The notes beneath the pieces are model-generated. The model saw nothing but the letters and a program-made list of their open reading frames with translations, was not told the DNA's origin and did no database searches. From Pseudomonadota bacterium (lineage in GTDB: Bacteria; Pseudomonadota; Gammaproteobacteria; Steroidobacterales; Steroidobacteraceae), in assembly GCA_025356815.1 (NCBI GenBank), contig JANXQL010000130.1, positions 1 through 41,231 on the forward strand: a DNA stretch of 41,231 bases. Reading direction: 5' to 3'. Positions 9,362-17,835 of the stretch are shown piece after piece; position 1 is the first letter of the stretch, and every line of letters begins with the position of its first letter. The position numbers and the translations under genes are program-made.

Positions 9362-9368
9362 TAAAGCG

Positions 9369-11726
9369 ATGCAACTACGAACGCGCATCGCACTGACCTT
9401 CCTGCTGCTGCTCGGCGCGGTGCTCGCCGCCGCGTTCATCGCCGTTTCAGCCGCGAACCGGGCGAACGCGGGCCGCGAGATCACCCGGCAGCTGGAGATC
9501 GGCCAGCACGTCTTCGAGCGCGCGATTGAATCCAACCGTCGCCAGCTCGTGCAAGCAGCCCAGGTGTTGTCCGCGGACTGGGCGTTCCGCGAGGCGGTCA
9601 GTTCCCACGATGCGAGCACCCTCGCGTCCGCGCTACAGAATCACGGCGCACGCATCGGGGCGTCACTGGCGATGCTCCTCTCGCTCGACGGCACGGTACT
9701 CGCCTCGACCGTCCCCTCCGCCGTTCCCGGCGAGAGGTTTTCGCACGCTGACATGCTGCCGACCGCCGACGAACGCCGGCGCCTGACACGCATCGTGATG
9801 CAGGATGGCCACGTCTACCAACTGGTGCTCGTCGCGGTGCGCACGCCGCTGCCCGAGGCCTGGGTCGTGATGGGCTTCGAACTCGACCAGAAGTCGGTCG
9901 CCGAGCTCGCCGCGGTGACCGGTCTGGACGTCACCCTCGCCGTGCACGACGCCCGCGGCTGGAACGCCACTGCCAGCACCCTCGGACGAGATGCGCTGAC
10001 GGTGGCGCTGCAGGGTCTTGGCGGCGAGCAAGCCGGCGACGGCGACCTGATCGCGCGCACGATGTCGCTGTCGACCGGCGATGGCGCGCCGGTCACGGCG
10101 CTCTTGACCCGTTCGATGACCGAGGCGCGCAAGCCCTTCGACCACCTCAGCGACCGGCTACTCGTGATCGCGATTGCAAGCCTGAGCCTGACCGCAGTCG
10201 CCGCCTTCTGGCTGGCACGCAACATCACCCGCCCGCTGCAAGCCCTCGGCGCGGTCGTCGAGCGGATCCGCAACGGTCGCTACGACACGGACGTCGTCGT
10301 CGAGCGACGCGACGAGATCGGGCTGCTGGCCGAAGGCCTGCAGCTGATGCGCAACGCCGTCGAGGCACGCGACACCGACATCCGCGCCCTCGCCTACAGC
10401 GATCGCCTTACAGGGCTGATGAACCGCACGGCGTTCACAGCCGCACTCACGAGTGCGCTCAGCCAACGCGAGCAGACGGTGGCGCTGGCGCTGATCAACG
10501 TGCGCCGCTTCCGTCGCATCAACGAGTGCCTGGGCTATTCGGTCGGTGACGGCGTGCTGCGCCAGATCGGCGAGCGTCTCTCCGACCCGCGGGCCCTTGC
10601 CACGGCGGTTGCTCGCGTCGCCGGCGACCACTTCGCCGCGTTCACGATCCTGCCAGCAGGTACGACGGCCATCGCATGGGGCAGTGGACTACTCGAGCAG
10701 CTGTCGGCGCCGGTGATGGTCTCCGCGCAGGCCATCGACGTCAGCACCGCGGTAGGGCTTGCAAGTGCTCCGCAGGACTCCCGCGACGCGGACGACCTGT
10801 TGCGCTGCGCGGACCTTGCGCTCGAACGGGCGCGACACGAGAATGCGACGCTCTACGCCTACGACTCCAAGCTCAGGGTCGGCACGCGCGAGCAACTGTC
10901 GCTGCTGGGCGAGCTGCAGCGCGCCATCGAGGAGGACGAACTGATCCTCGCGTTCCAGCCCAAGCTGCGTCTTACCGACGGTGCCTTGACCGGCGCCGAG
11001 GCACTGCTGCGCTGGCAGCATCCCGCGCGGGGGCTGCTACCGCCGGCCGCGTTCATTCCGTTCGCCGAGCAGACCGGCTTCATTCGCAAGGTGACGCGCT
11101 GGGCGCTGCGCGCCGGCGTGCATACCGCTGCCGAATGGGCCCGCTCGGGGAAGCCGCTACCGCTGTCGGTGAACATCAGCGCAGACGACCTGGCAGACCC
11201 CGCACTCGCCGACTACGTCTGGCAGGTACTCTCGGCAAGCGGGCTTGATCCATCGCTGTTGACGCTCGAGCTCACCGAGAGCGGCTTCATCACCGACCCT
11301 GAGCGGGCACTGGCCCGTCTCGAGGCGCTGCGCGCGCTCGGCGTCGGCCTGTCGATCGACGATTTTGGCACCGGCTATTCGTCGTTGTCCTACCTCGCCC
11401 GGATGCCGGTGACCGAGCTGAAGATCGACCGCTCATTCGTGATCGCGATCCGCGAGCGCACCGAAGTCGCCGCAATCGTGCGCGCTGCCGCGGAGATGGC
11501 GCATTGCCTGGGGCTATCGGTCGTGGCGGAAGGCATCGAGGACGAGCCGACCGCGGCGATGCTCGCTGCACTCGGCTGCGATCTTGGCCAAGGCTACCTG
11601 TATGCCAAGCCGATGCTGGAGGCGGACTTCCAGCGCTGGCGCCAGTCGCAACCGGTCGCGACTGGCGCACTCACGCCGACGCAGTGCTTCGTGATGCCGG
11701 CCCAGCCCGCGATTCGACGCGCCTGA
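9369..11726 (+). CDS. Membrane GGDEF/EAL protein, probable c-di-GMP phosphodiesterase with degenerate cyclase domain
   Basis: The 785-residue inner-membrane signalling protein has a first membrane helix (residues 7-29), an extracytoplasmic sensor region (about 30-260, CACHE-like), a second helix (about 263-284), a HAMP domain (about 285-335), a GGDEF domain (340-500) and an EAL domain (510-760). The cyclase signature reads AGDHF at 418-422 instead of GGDEF, and the upstream metal Asp position is Asn377 (LINVRRFRRIN), so synthesis of c-di-GMP is unlikely. The EAL domain keeps EALLRW (544-549), DDFGTGYSSLSYL (664-676), KIDRSF (685-690) and VVAEGIE (718-724), which fits an active phosphodiesterase. 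ATG 9369 gives a proper membrane anchor; the open frame to 9300 upstream is within the structured leader. It stands alone between the threonine aldolase and a convergent peptidase gene. Confidence 0.93.
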   Translation: MQLRTRIALTFLLLLGAVLAAAFIAVSAANRANAGREITRQLEIGQHVFERAIESNRRQLVQAAQVLSADWAFREAVSSHDASTLASALQNHGARIGASLAMLLSLDGTVLASTVPSAVPGERFSHADMLPTADERRRLTRIVMQDGHVYQLVLVAVRTPLPEAWVVMGFELDQKSVAELAAVTGLDVTLAVHDARGWNATASTLGRDALTVALQGLGGEQAGDGDLIARTMSLSTGDGAPVTALLTRSMTEARKPFDHLSDRLLVIAIASLSLTAVAAFWLARNITRPLQALGAVVERIRNGRYDTDVVVERRDEIGLLAEGLQLMRNAVEARDTDIRALAYSDRLTGLMNRTAFTAALTSALSQREQTVALALINVRRFRRINECLGYSVGDGVLRQIGERLSDPRALATAVARVAGDHFAAFTILPAGTTAIAWGSGLLEQLSAPVMVSAQAIDVSTAVGLASAPQDSRDADDLLRCADLALERARHENATLYAYDSKLRVGTREQLSLLGELQRAIEEDELILAFQPKLRLTDGALTGAEALLRWQHPARGLLPPAAFIPFAEQTGFIRKVTRWALRAGVHTAAEWARSGKPLPLSVNISADDLADPALADYVWQVLSASGLDPSLLTLELTESGFITDPERALARLEALRALGVGLSIDDFGTGYSSLSYLARMPVTELKIDRSFVIAIRERTEVAAIVRAAAEMAHCLGLSVVAEGIEDEPTAAMLAALGCDLGQGYLYAKPMLEADFQRWRQSQPVATGALTPTQCFVMPAQPAIRRA

Positions 11727-11745
11727 TCCGGTCGCGCGGCGATCG

Positions 11746-12891
11746 CTATCTGGCGAGCCGGTTGTAGCGCCTCAGCACCTCGCGCAACGCATCGTGCGAG
11801 ATCGCGAAGGCTGCGTGCCCACCCTGGCCCTGCAGGTCACGCGCCGCGACCATCGCGTTGATGATGGCCTCCTCGGTCGCCTCGACGGTGCCGCGGAAAA
11901 GCGGGTCGATCGAGTCATTGCCGATGAACTTCGCCTCGTTGACCGGCTTGTCGAGCACCGCGGCGGCGTTGGCAGTGGAAAACGCGATGAAGATGTCGCC
12001 GGAGCCGTTGCCGGCATAGCTGCCGTTGCGCGCAACGCCCAGCCCCGCCCGGCGCGCAACGCGCTTGAGCTGGTGCGGCAGCAGCGGCGCATCGGTCGCA
12101 ACCACGACGATGATCGAGCCGGTCTCGTCGCCGGACGGATGCTTGTCGAGGCGATGCTCGGTCAGGTGCTGCCCGACCGGCACGCCGGCGATGCGCAGCG
12201 TATCGCGCACGCCGTAGTTGGCCTGCACGAGCACACCGACCGTGTAATTCGTCCCGTCGATCGCGACGCGCCGCGACGAGGTGCCGATGCCGCACTTGAA
12301 CTCGTGGCAGATCATGCCCGTTCCGCCACCGACGTTGCCCTCGGCGACCGGGCCCGTCTTCGCGCCGTCGAGCGCGGCGTACACGTGCTCCGGTCGCACG
12401 TGGAAGCCGTTGATGTCGTTGAGGTAGCCATCCCAGGTCTCGGCGACGACCGGCAGCGACCACCAGTACCCGCTCGCATCCGGCGCCCGGGCGTGCACCC
12501 GCCAAGCGATGACCGCGTCGCGCACGATCCCGACGCTGTGGGTGTTGGTGAGCACCACCGGCCCCTCGAGCATGCCGGACTCCTCCACCCAGGCCGTACC
12601 GGTCATCTCGCCGTTGCCGTTGAGTGCGACGCTCGCCGCAAAAGTCGGTGCCGACACGCTGTCCGGCCCTCGCGGCAGCACGGCCGTCACGCCGGTGCGT
12701 ACCAGATGTGCCGGGTCCGCCGAGTCGATCAGCGTCGTATGGCCAACCAGCACGCCGGTCACGTCGGTGATTGCATTCAGGGGTCCCGGCGTACCCTCGA
12801 ACGGCACGCCGAGCTCGCGCGCGCGCGGCTCAGCCGCGAACGCAGCCGCCGCACACAGGCACAGGACGCAGGCCGCCGCGAGCCGCGTCAT
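11746..12891 (-). CDS. P1 family (DmpA-like) peptidase, probably exported
   Basis: P1 peptidases are N-terminal nucleophile hydrolases that self-cleave into two chains and release N-terminal residues from short peptides, in some cases D- or beta-amino acids. The 381-residue precursor starts with a signal peptide (MTRLAAACVLCLCAAAAFAA). Family sequence includes GVLVGHTTL, GNVGGGTGM at 186-193 and the expected autocleavage point Gly258-Ser259 in ETGSIIVVVATDAPLLPHQL, where Ser259 would become the nucleophile. The end of the chain has NGSYAGNGSGDIFIAFSTAN. ATG at 12891 overlaps the rluF stop (ATGA), implying coupling. The longer frame upstream of 12891 is inside rluF and lacks the signal peptide. 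Periplasmic location is inferred. Confidence 0.9.
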   Translation of the reverse strand: MTRLAAACVLCLCAAAAFAAEPRARELGVPFEGTPGPLNAITDVTGVLVGHTTLIDSADPAHLVRTGVTAVLPRGPDSVSAPTFAASVALNGNGEMTGTAWVEESGMLEGPVVLTNTHSVGIVRDAVIAWRVHARAPDASGYWWSLPVVAETWDGYLNDINGFHVRPEHVYAALDGAKTGPVAEGNVGGGTGMICHEFKCGIGTSSRRVAIDGTNYTVGVLVQANYGVRDTLRIAGVPVGQHLTEHRLDKHPSGDETGSIIVVVATDAPLLPHQLKRVARRAGLGVARNGSYAGNGSGDIFIAFSTANAAAVLDKPVNEAKFIGNDSIDPLFRGTVEATEEAIINAMVAARDLQGQGGHAAFAISHDALREVLRRYNRLAR

Positions 12892-13622
12892 GGCGCGGGC
12901 GCCAGCTGTTTCGCCTCGAACAACTGCGGCACCAGGCCGACAAGCTCGGCATGCGTCAGGTTGCGCCAGCGGCCCGGCTCGAGGCCCTCGAGCTTGATGT
13001 TCACGAAACGCACCCGCACGAGGCGGCGCACGGTGTAGCCGAAGACATCGCACATGCGGCGGATCTGCCGGTTGAGTCCCTGCGTCAGCACGATGCGAAA
13101 AACGTTCTTGGCGACCCGCTCGACCTCGCAGGGCGCGGTCATCGTGTCGAGGATCTGCACGCCTTTCGCCATGCCGGCGAGGAACTCGTCGGTGACCGGA
13201 CGATCGACCGTGACGATGTATTCCTTTTCATGCCGGTTCTCGCGGCGCAGCAGCAGGTTCACGATATCGCCGTTGTTGGTCATCAGGATCAGGCCCTCCG
13301 AGTCCTTGTCCAGGCGTCCAACCGGAAAGACCCGCTCGCGATGCGCGACGAAGTCGACGATGTTGTGCGCCACGCGCTGGTCGGTGGTGCACTCGATGCC
13401 CAGCGGCTTGTGCAGCGCGAGGTAGACATGCCGCGACGGGTCTCCGGCCACGACGCCGTCGACCGCGACCTCGTCGGTGGGCAGCACGCGCGTCCCGAGG
13501 GTTGCCACCACGCCGTTGACCGCAACGCGGCCGGCCGCGACCCAGGAGTCGGCCTCGCGCCGCGAGCACAGACCGCGCTCGCTGAGGTACTTGTTGATCC
13601 GCAGGCCCGCTTCGGTGTTCAA
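12888..13622 (-). CDS. rluF: 23S rRNA pseudouridine synthase, RluF type
   Basis: RluF converts uridine 2604 of 23S rRNA to pseudouridine in E. coli. The 244-residue protein has an N-terminal S4 RNA-binding domain (LRINKYLSERGLCSRREAD, residues 6-24) and an RsuA/RluB-type catalytic domain with the active Asp in GRLDKDSEGLILMTNNGD. NRQIRRMC is the conserved late motif. NHEKEY-like ENRHEKEYIVTVDRPVTDEF is close to E. coli RluF, which is why I prefer RluF over RluB/E. It lacks the basic C-terminal tail of the E. coli protein. The start is TTG at 13622, overlapping the dnaB stop as TTGA; no better start exists in frame before the S4 domain. It is the middle gene of dnaB-rluF-peptidase. Confidence 0.9.
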   Translation of the reverse strand: MNTEAGLRINKYLSERGLCSRREADSWVAAGRVAVNGVVATLGTRVLPTDEVAVDGVVAGDPSRHVYLALHKPLGIECTTDQRVAHNIVDFVAHRERVFPVGRLDKDSEGLILMTNNGDIVNLLLRRENRHEKEYIVTVDRPVTDEFLAGMAKGVQILDTMTAPCEVERVAKNVFRIVLTQGLNRQIRRMCDVFGYTVRRLVRVRFVNIKLEGLEPGRWRNLTHAELVGLVPQLFEAKQLAPAP

Positions 13623-16228
13623 CGGAAGGCGCCTTCGCCATAGGATTCGGCGACAAGGTTCTCGAAGCGAGTGAACTCGCCGAGGAACGTCAGGTGCACT
13701 TCGCCCGTCGGGCCGTTACGCTGCTTGGCGATGATGATGTCGGCAATGCCCTTGCGCGTCGTCGCAGGCTCGTACACCTCCTCGCGATAGATCATCAGGA
13801 TCAGGTCGGCATCCTGCTCGATCGCGCCGGAGTTGTGCGTGACGATGCCGTCGGCGAGCCAGTTGGCGGGTCCCGGTACCGTCAGGTCGAAGACCTCTTC
13901 CTCACCGGCCGGCTCGATCGCAACGACCGGGTCCCAGAACAGTGCGGAGTCGGAACACGTGCCTGGCGCCGCCGCCTGCCGCTGGCAGGCGTGCGAGACA
14001 CTCATCGACCGGCTCGGCGTGAACCGAACGTGGCGCGTACCACCGTACGGCGTGCCGCCCGTCGCCTGGCGGATGTCTGCGCAGGCCTCGAGCGGCAGTG
14101 CGTCCGCAGTCGCGCTCGGCTCGAGCGCATCGAGGTTGCGACGCAGCGCCTCGGCCGGCGCCACTCGCGGTCCATAGGCACCGACGCGGTCCAGGAACAC
14201 ACGTTGCTGCTGCGCGCCGGCCACATCGACCGTGTGCATGGGGCGCCCCAGCGCGGAAGCGGTCGTGCGCATGCGCGCGACGATGCCGAGCCTCAGCAGC
14301 AGCGCCGCGACGTCGCGCGCAAGGCCCAGGCTACAGGTAGCGAAGCGGACGCGGGCGCTGGCACGCTGCCCGACCCCGCGCACGTCGATCCTTCCGCCGG
14401 TCGCCCAGAGGTGTTGCAGCAACGTTCCGATCTGCGCGTCCGGAAGCTGAAACACGCTGCCCGGCAGGCGCTTCTGGTGGCCGCGCTGGCCCCAGATGCC
14501 GAGGCGCTTGAGCCATCCGCGAACACCATCCGCATGCCAGTGATCGTCTGCGCCGGCGATCCCGAGCTGGCTAGGAGCGGCGTATGGGTCCACCGTGCCG
14601 CCGAGGGACTCGACCGCGGCGCGGACCGCGTCACGATTGGCGCCGGACGCCGCGACATAGCGCCGTGGCTCGTGAAATCGATAGCCGGCGTCGCCGACCA
14701 GCTGTCCGAGCAGGACAAGCTCGTGCTCGTTCCACGCCACGGGCGCTTCGGACGCGGGGACGCGCCGGGCGAGCGCGAGGCGGTCGCCCGGGCCGAGCTC
14801 GGCGACCCTGCGCCAACCGGCCGCGGCGTACAGGCGGTGCTCGCCGGTGGCGCGGATCGACCGACCACTCGCGAGGCTGACCCGGAACACCGGCTTCACA
14901 CCGACGGACCAGACGAGGTCCGACTGCGCGGCAACCAGCTGCCGCCGTGCGTCCATTGCCCAGACACGCGGCGTCTGGCCGACCAGCTCGCGAATGGGCA
15001 GTCGCCGGCCGTCGGCAAGGCAGACCAGCGTGTCTCCCGTCACGCACTCGCGCAGGTCGCTCATCACCGGCTTCTTCTCGACGCGCTGCTCGACGCTGCG
15101 ATTGAGCTGCGACAGCGCAATTACCGGACAGCCGATTTCCTTGGCGAGCGCTTTCAGCGAACGCGAGATCTCTGAGATCTCGGTCGCTCGATTTTCCTTG
15201 GTGCCGGCAACTGTCATCAGCTGCAGATAGTCGACGACGATCAGTCCAAGCCCCTTCTCGCGCTTCAGCCGTCGCGCGCGAGCACGGATCTCGGTGGGCG
15301 TGAGACCGGCAGTCTCGTCGATGTAGATCGGCGCCTGCGACAACACCTCGGTCGCGCTGGTGATCCTTGGCCAGTCCTCGGGCGAGAGCGCACCGGTGCG
15401 CAGATGGCTCTGGCTGACCCGTCCGAGCGAGGAGATCATGCGCAGCGTCAGCTGCTCGGCCGACATTTCCATCGAGAAGATCGCGGTCGGTACCTTGCGA
15501 TCGATCGACGCGTTCTCGGCGATGTTCACCGCGAGGGTCGTCTTGCCCATCGACGGGCGGCCGGCGATGATCACAAGGTCACCCGGCTGCAGGCCTGTCG
15601 TCATGCGGTCCAGCTCGGTGTAACCGGTCGACACGCCGGTGAACGCACCCGGGTTCTGGTGCAGCATGTCGATGCGATCGATCGTCGCGGGCAGGACATC
15701 GCGGATGTTCTGAAAGCCATTGCGCGTGCGCGTGCCGCGCTCGGCGATCGCGAACACCAGCCGCTCCGCCTCCTCGACCAGCTCGCCAGGCGCGCGACCC
15801 TGAGTGTCGAGCGCCGCCGCGGCGATCTCGCCGCCGGCATGCACCAGCTGGCGCAGCAGCCCGTAGTCGCGGACGATCGAGGCATAGGCGCGCACGTTGG
15901 CGGCGCTCGGGGTGTCGCGCGTCAGGCGCGCAAGATAGGCAAGTCCGCCGACGTCGTCGACGATCCCCTTGTTGCCGAGCACCTCGGAGACGGTGACCGC
16001 GTCGCACGGGCTGTTGCCTGCGACGAGCTCGGCGATCGCCACGAAGATCAGCTGGTGATCGCGGCGATAGAAGTCTTCGGGCTGGATGAGGTCGGCGACG
16101 CCATCCCAGGCGCTGGCGTCCAGCATCAGGCCGCCAAGCACGGCCTGCTCCGCCTCCACGGAATGAGGCGGCAGCCGCAGGCCGTCGGTGGCGTCGACAG
16201 AGCGGCGCGGAGAGTCGCTGTACGCCAT
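13619..16228 (-). CDS. dnaB: Replicative DNA helicase DnaB containing an intein
   Basis: DnaB is the hexameric 5'-3' helicase that unwinds DNA at the replication fork. The 869-residue precursor contains the N-terminal primase-interacting domain (residues about 20-120), a linker and the RecA-like ATPase core: Walker A GRPSMGKTT near residues 223-231 and Walker B IVVDYLQLM near 330-338. At SDLRE the helicase is interrupted by an intein (residues 395-799) and resumes SGAIEQDADLILMIYREE. Removing the intein leaves 464 residues, the normal DnaB length, with no other insertion. The ATG at 16228 (MAYSDSPRR) has an AGG-type ribosome site 8 bases upstream; a GTG at 16255 is in frame but has no better site. 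It lies after rplI, separated by a strong hairpin, and overlaps rluF. Confidence 0.97.
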   Translation of the reverse strand: MAYSDSPRRSVDATDGLRLPPHSVEAEQAVLGGLMLDASAWDGVADLIQPEDFYRRDHQLIFVAIAELVAGNSPCDAVTVSEVLGNKGIVDDVGGLAYLARLTRDTPSAANVRAYASIVRDYGLLRQLVHAGGEIAAAALDTQGRAPGELVEEAERLVFAIAERGTRTRNGFQNIRDVLPATIDRIDMLHQNPGAFTGVSTGYTELDRMTTGLQPGDLVIIAGRPSMGKTTLAVNIAENASIDRKVPTAIFSMEMSAEQLTLRMISSLGRVSQSHLRTGALSPEDWPRITSATEVLSQAPIYIDETAGLTPTEIRARARRLKREKGLGLIVVDYLQLMTVAGTKENRATEISEISRSLKALAKEIGCPVIALSQLNRSVEQRVEKKPVMSDLRECVTGDTLVCLADGRRLPIRELVGQTPRVWAMDARRQLVAAQSDLVWSVGVKPVFRVSLASGRSIRATGEHRLYAAAGWRRVAELGPGDRLALARRVPASEAPVAWNEHELVLLGQLVGDAGYRFHEPRRYVAASGANRDAVRAAVESLGGTVDPYAAPSQLGIAGADDHWHADGVRGWLKRLGIWGQRGHQKRLPGSVFQLPDAQIGTLLQHLWATGGRIDVRGVGQRASARVRFATCSLGLARDVAALLLRLGIVARMRTTASALGRPMHTVDVAGAQQQRVFLDRVGAYGPRVAPAEALRRNLDALEPSATADALPLEACADIRQATGGTPYGGTRHVRFTPSRSMSVSHACQRQAAAPGTCSDSALFWDPVVAIEPAGEEEVFDLTVPGPANWLADGIVTHNSGAIEQDADLILMIYREEVYEPATTRKGIADIIIAKQRNGPTGEVHLTFLGEFTRFENLVAESYGEGAFR
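13832..15046 (-). other. DnaB intein with degenerate LAGLIDADG homing endonuclease
   Basis: The 405-residue element begins CVTGDTLVCLADGRR (block A, catalytic Cys at precursor residue 395), has block B GRSIRATGEHRLY with Thr and His, block F EEVFDLTVPGPANWLADG and ends IVTHN followed by Ser, so all standard class 1 splicing residues are present. The N-terminal 100 residues resemble the Rhodothermus marinus DnaB intein. Between the splicing halves are two LAGLIDADG-like helices: LLGQLVGDAGY (about 506-516) keeps its Asp, but LLQHLWATGGRID (about 603-615) has Gly at residue 611 where related inteins have Asp. Splicing is predicted to work while DNA cleavage is probably lost. Base composition matches the host gene, which suggests long residence. 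Confidence 0.93.
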
Positions 16229-16290
16229 CAGATACCTCAGGGTCGATCGGCCCACTCAATGGTGGCCCGATTCTACCCCGAGCGGAGTCT

Positions 16291-16324
16291 CGCAGGACGG
16301 ATCCCTAGCGGGATCCGTCCTGCG
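16291..16324. terminator. Strong 15-bp perfect hairpin between rplI and dnaB
   Basis: The 15 bases at 16291-16305 pair perfectly with 16310-16324 around a TAGC loop. It lies just after the rplI stop and about 60 bases before dnaB, both minus-strand genes. There is no T tract on either strand, so it is not a standard Rho-independent terminator. It may act as a partial terminator, an RNA processing or mRNA-stabilising site that separates ribosomal protein from helicase expression, or be a small dispersed repeat. Confidence 0.55.
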
Positions 16325-16333
16325 GCAGGGCCG

Positions 16334-16783
16334 TTAGGCCTCCGCGACGACCGTGACGGTGATGTCGACGTTGACGTCGGTGTGCAGGTGCAGCTGCAGC
16401 ACGGTCTCGCCGACCATGCGGATCGGGCCGTTCGGCATGCGCACTTCCGCGCGCACGACTGGATAGCCGGCAGCCGACAGCGCCTCGGCAATGTCGCCGG
16501 TGCCGATCGAGCCGAACAGCTTGCCCTCGCTGCCTGCCTTCGCGGCGATCGACAGCTTGTAGTCCTTCAGCGCGATCGCACGGCTCTCCGCGTCCGAGAG
16601 GTCCTGCGCGGCCTTCTTCTCGAACTCGGCGCGCTGCGCCTCGAACTTCGTGACGTTGCCCGCGGTCGCCAGCGTGGCGCGGCCAGTCGGCAGCAGAAAG
16701 TTGCGGCCGTAGCCGGACTTGACGCTGACGCGGTCGCCAATGTTGCCGAGGTTGGCAACTTTCTTCAGGAGGATCACTTCCAT
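16334..16783 (-). CDS. rplI: 50S ribosomal protein L9
   Basis: L9 binds 23S rRNA near the L1 stalk base and spans between ribosomes. The 149-residue length is standard. The N-terminal domain [32 protein letters not shown] is the family signature, followed by the long connecting helix (residues about 40-75) and the C-terminal domain containing [17 protein letters not shown]. It is the last gene of rpsF-rpsR-DUF2232-rplI. Confidence 0.98.
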   Translation of the reverse strand: MEVILLKKVANLGNIGDRVSVKSGYGRNFLLPTGRATLATAGNVTKFEAQRAEFEKKAAQDLSDAESRAIALKDYKLSIAAKAGSEGKLFGSIGTGDIAEALSAAGYPVVRAEVRMPNGPIRMVGETVLQLHLHTDVNVDITVTVVAEA

Positions 16784-16834
16784 GGAAGCACCTATATGAC
16801 TCTTACACTTACCTAGAAAACGATAGCGGGGCCG

Positions 16835-17794
16835 TCAGGCTCCGCCGCTCGGGCCACTACCCGGTCGCGGCCGAAACCGCTCGCGCAGAGGGACCCAGTT
16901 GTCCATAAACCCAACAATCGCCAGTCCGCCCTGCACGAACACGGTCGTGTAGGGCCAGAACGGCCAGAACAGCATCAGGTACGTCGCCACCAGCCACCAC
17001 ACGCTGATGCCCAGCGCATCCCGTGCGGCGTGCAGAACCGCGAGGCCCTGCAGCACGAACGCCCCGAGGAACACCCAGGCAGCGTCTGCCGCGAGGCTCC
17101 AGCGAAACAGCGCCGCCGCCAGCGTCGTCACGACCGCGGCGATGGCAAGCGTACGGCCTGCCTTCAGCTCGCGAAACGCAGGTCCCAGACGCGCCACGCG
17201 CTCCAGCACCCCCGACACCGCGGTCCCGACGAACACGGCCATCATCGTGTTCAGCAGGATCAGCCAGGACACGACGCCCCACATGCGGGCGGCCGAGGCC
17301 TGGATCAGGTCGCTGTCTTGCGGACGACGGCCCGATCCCACGTTCTGCATCACCGCGCCGACCCGGTCGAGCTCGGCGGCGAGCTTCTCCAGGACCGGCC
17401 GCCAGACTCCCGGCGGGTCGGCCAGCACCGCGTGAACCACCACCAGCAACAGCAGCGCCGCAAGCGTCGCCAGCTGGAACCCAAGGTTCAGCGAGCCGCC
17501 CCGCTGCAGCAGTCGCCCGATCAGGAGCGGCGGCAGCACCAGCGCCAGGCCGACCAGCAGCGCCGGCAGCGGACCTGCGCCGGCCTGCAGCACCCACCAG
17601 GCGAGCGTGCCGCCCGCGGCGAGCGCCCCCGCCCAGTCGGCCAGCGGCCGCCCCTCGCGCAGGGCCAGCAGCACCACGAAGGCCCCCGGCAGCCACGTGC
17701 AGAACGGCACGAGCAGCGCGAGGAAAGCCAACAGGCCTGCGCCGATGAAGGCGCGGACCCAAGAGGCCGTCAACCATTCAGCCAGGCTGTGCAT
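16835..17794 (-). CDS. DUF2232 family integral membrane protein
   Basis: The 319-residue protein is very hydrophobic with about eight predicted membrane spans, for example residues 15-45, 60-85, 105-130, 180-205, 210-250 and 265-300. It matches the DUF2232 (YybS-like) type that sits between rpsR and rplI in pseudomonads and related bacteria. Its biochemical role is not known. The position inside the S6-S18-L9 operon, 41 bp after rpsR and 51 bp before rplI, is conserved and suggests a housekeeping function. The ATG at 17794 gives MHSLAEWLTASWVRAF with an amphipathic start. Confidence 0.85.
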   Translation of the reverse strand: MHSLAEWLTASWVRAFIGAGLLAFLALLVPFCTWLPGAFVVLLALREGRPLADWAGALAAGGTLAWWVLQAGAGPLPALLVGLALVLPPLLIGRLLQRGGSLNLGFQLATLAALLLLVVVHAVLADPPGVWRPVLEKLAAELDRVGAVMQNVGSGRRPQDSDLIQASAARMWGVVSWLILLNTMMAVFVGTAVSGVLERVARLGPAFRELKAGRTLAIAAVVTTLAAALFRWSLAADAAWVFLGAFVLQGLAVLHAARDALGISVWWLVATYLMLFWPFWPYTTVFVQGGLAIVGFMDNWVPLRERFRPRPGSGPSGGA

Positions 17795-17835
17795 GGGGAA
17801 CGCCGCGCAGGTTCAACACCCGCGGCAGCGAACGC

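Noticed and set aside
9160-9368. A c-di-GMP (GEMM) or mini-ykkC riboswitch before the EAL gene
   Set aside because: The hairpins lack the conserved GEMM core and the ACGR loops of mini-ykkC; only unassigned structure is claimed.
13832-15046. Transposon or frameshift interruption of dnaB
   Set aside because: The reading frame is continuous and the insert has all intein splicing blocks, with no terminal inverted repeats.
13694-15175. A 493-codon plus-strand open frame opposite dnaB
   Set aside because: It is antisense to the intein and helicase and shows no domain. Similar long shadows occur opposite hutU, hflX, purA and mutL in this GC-rich DNA.
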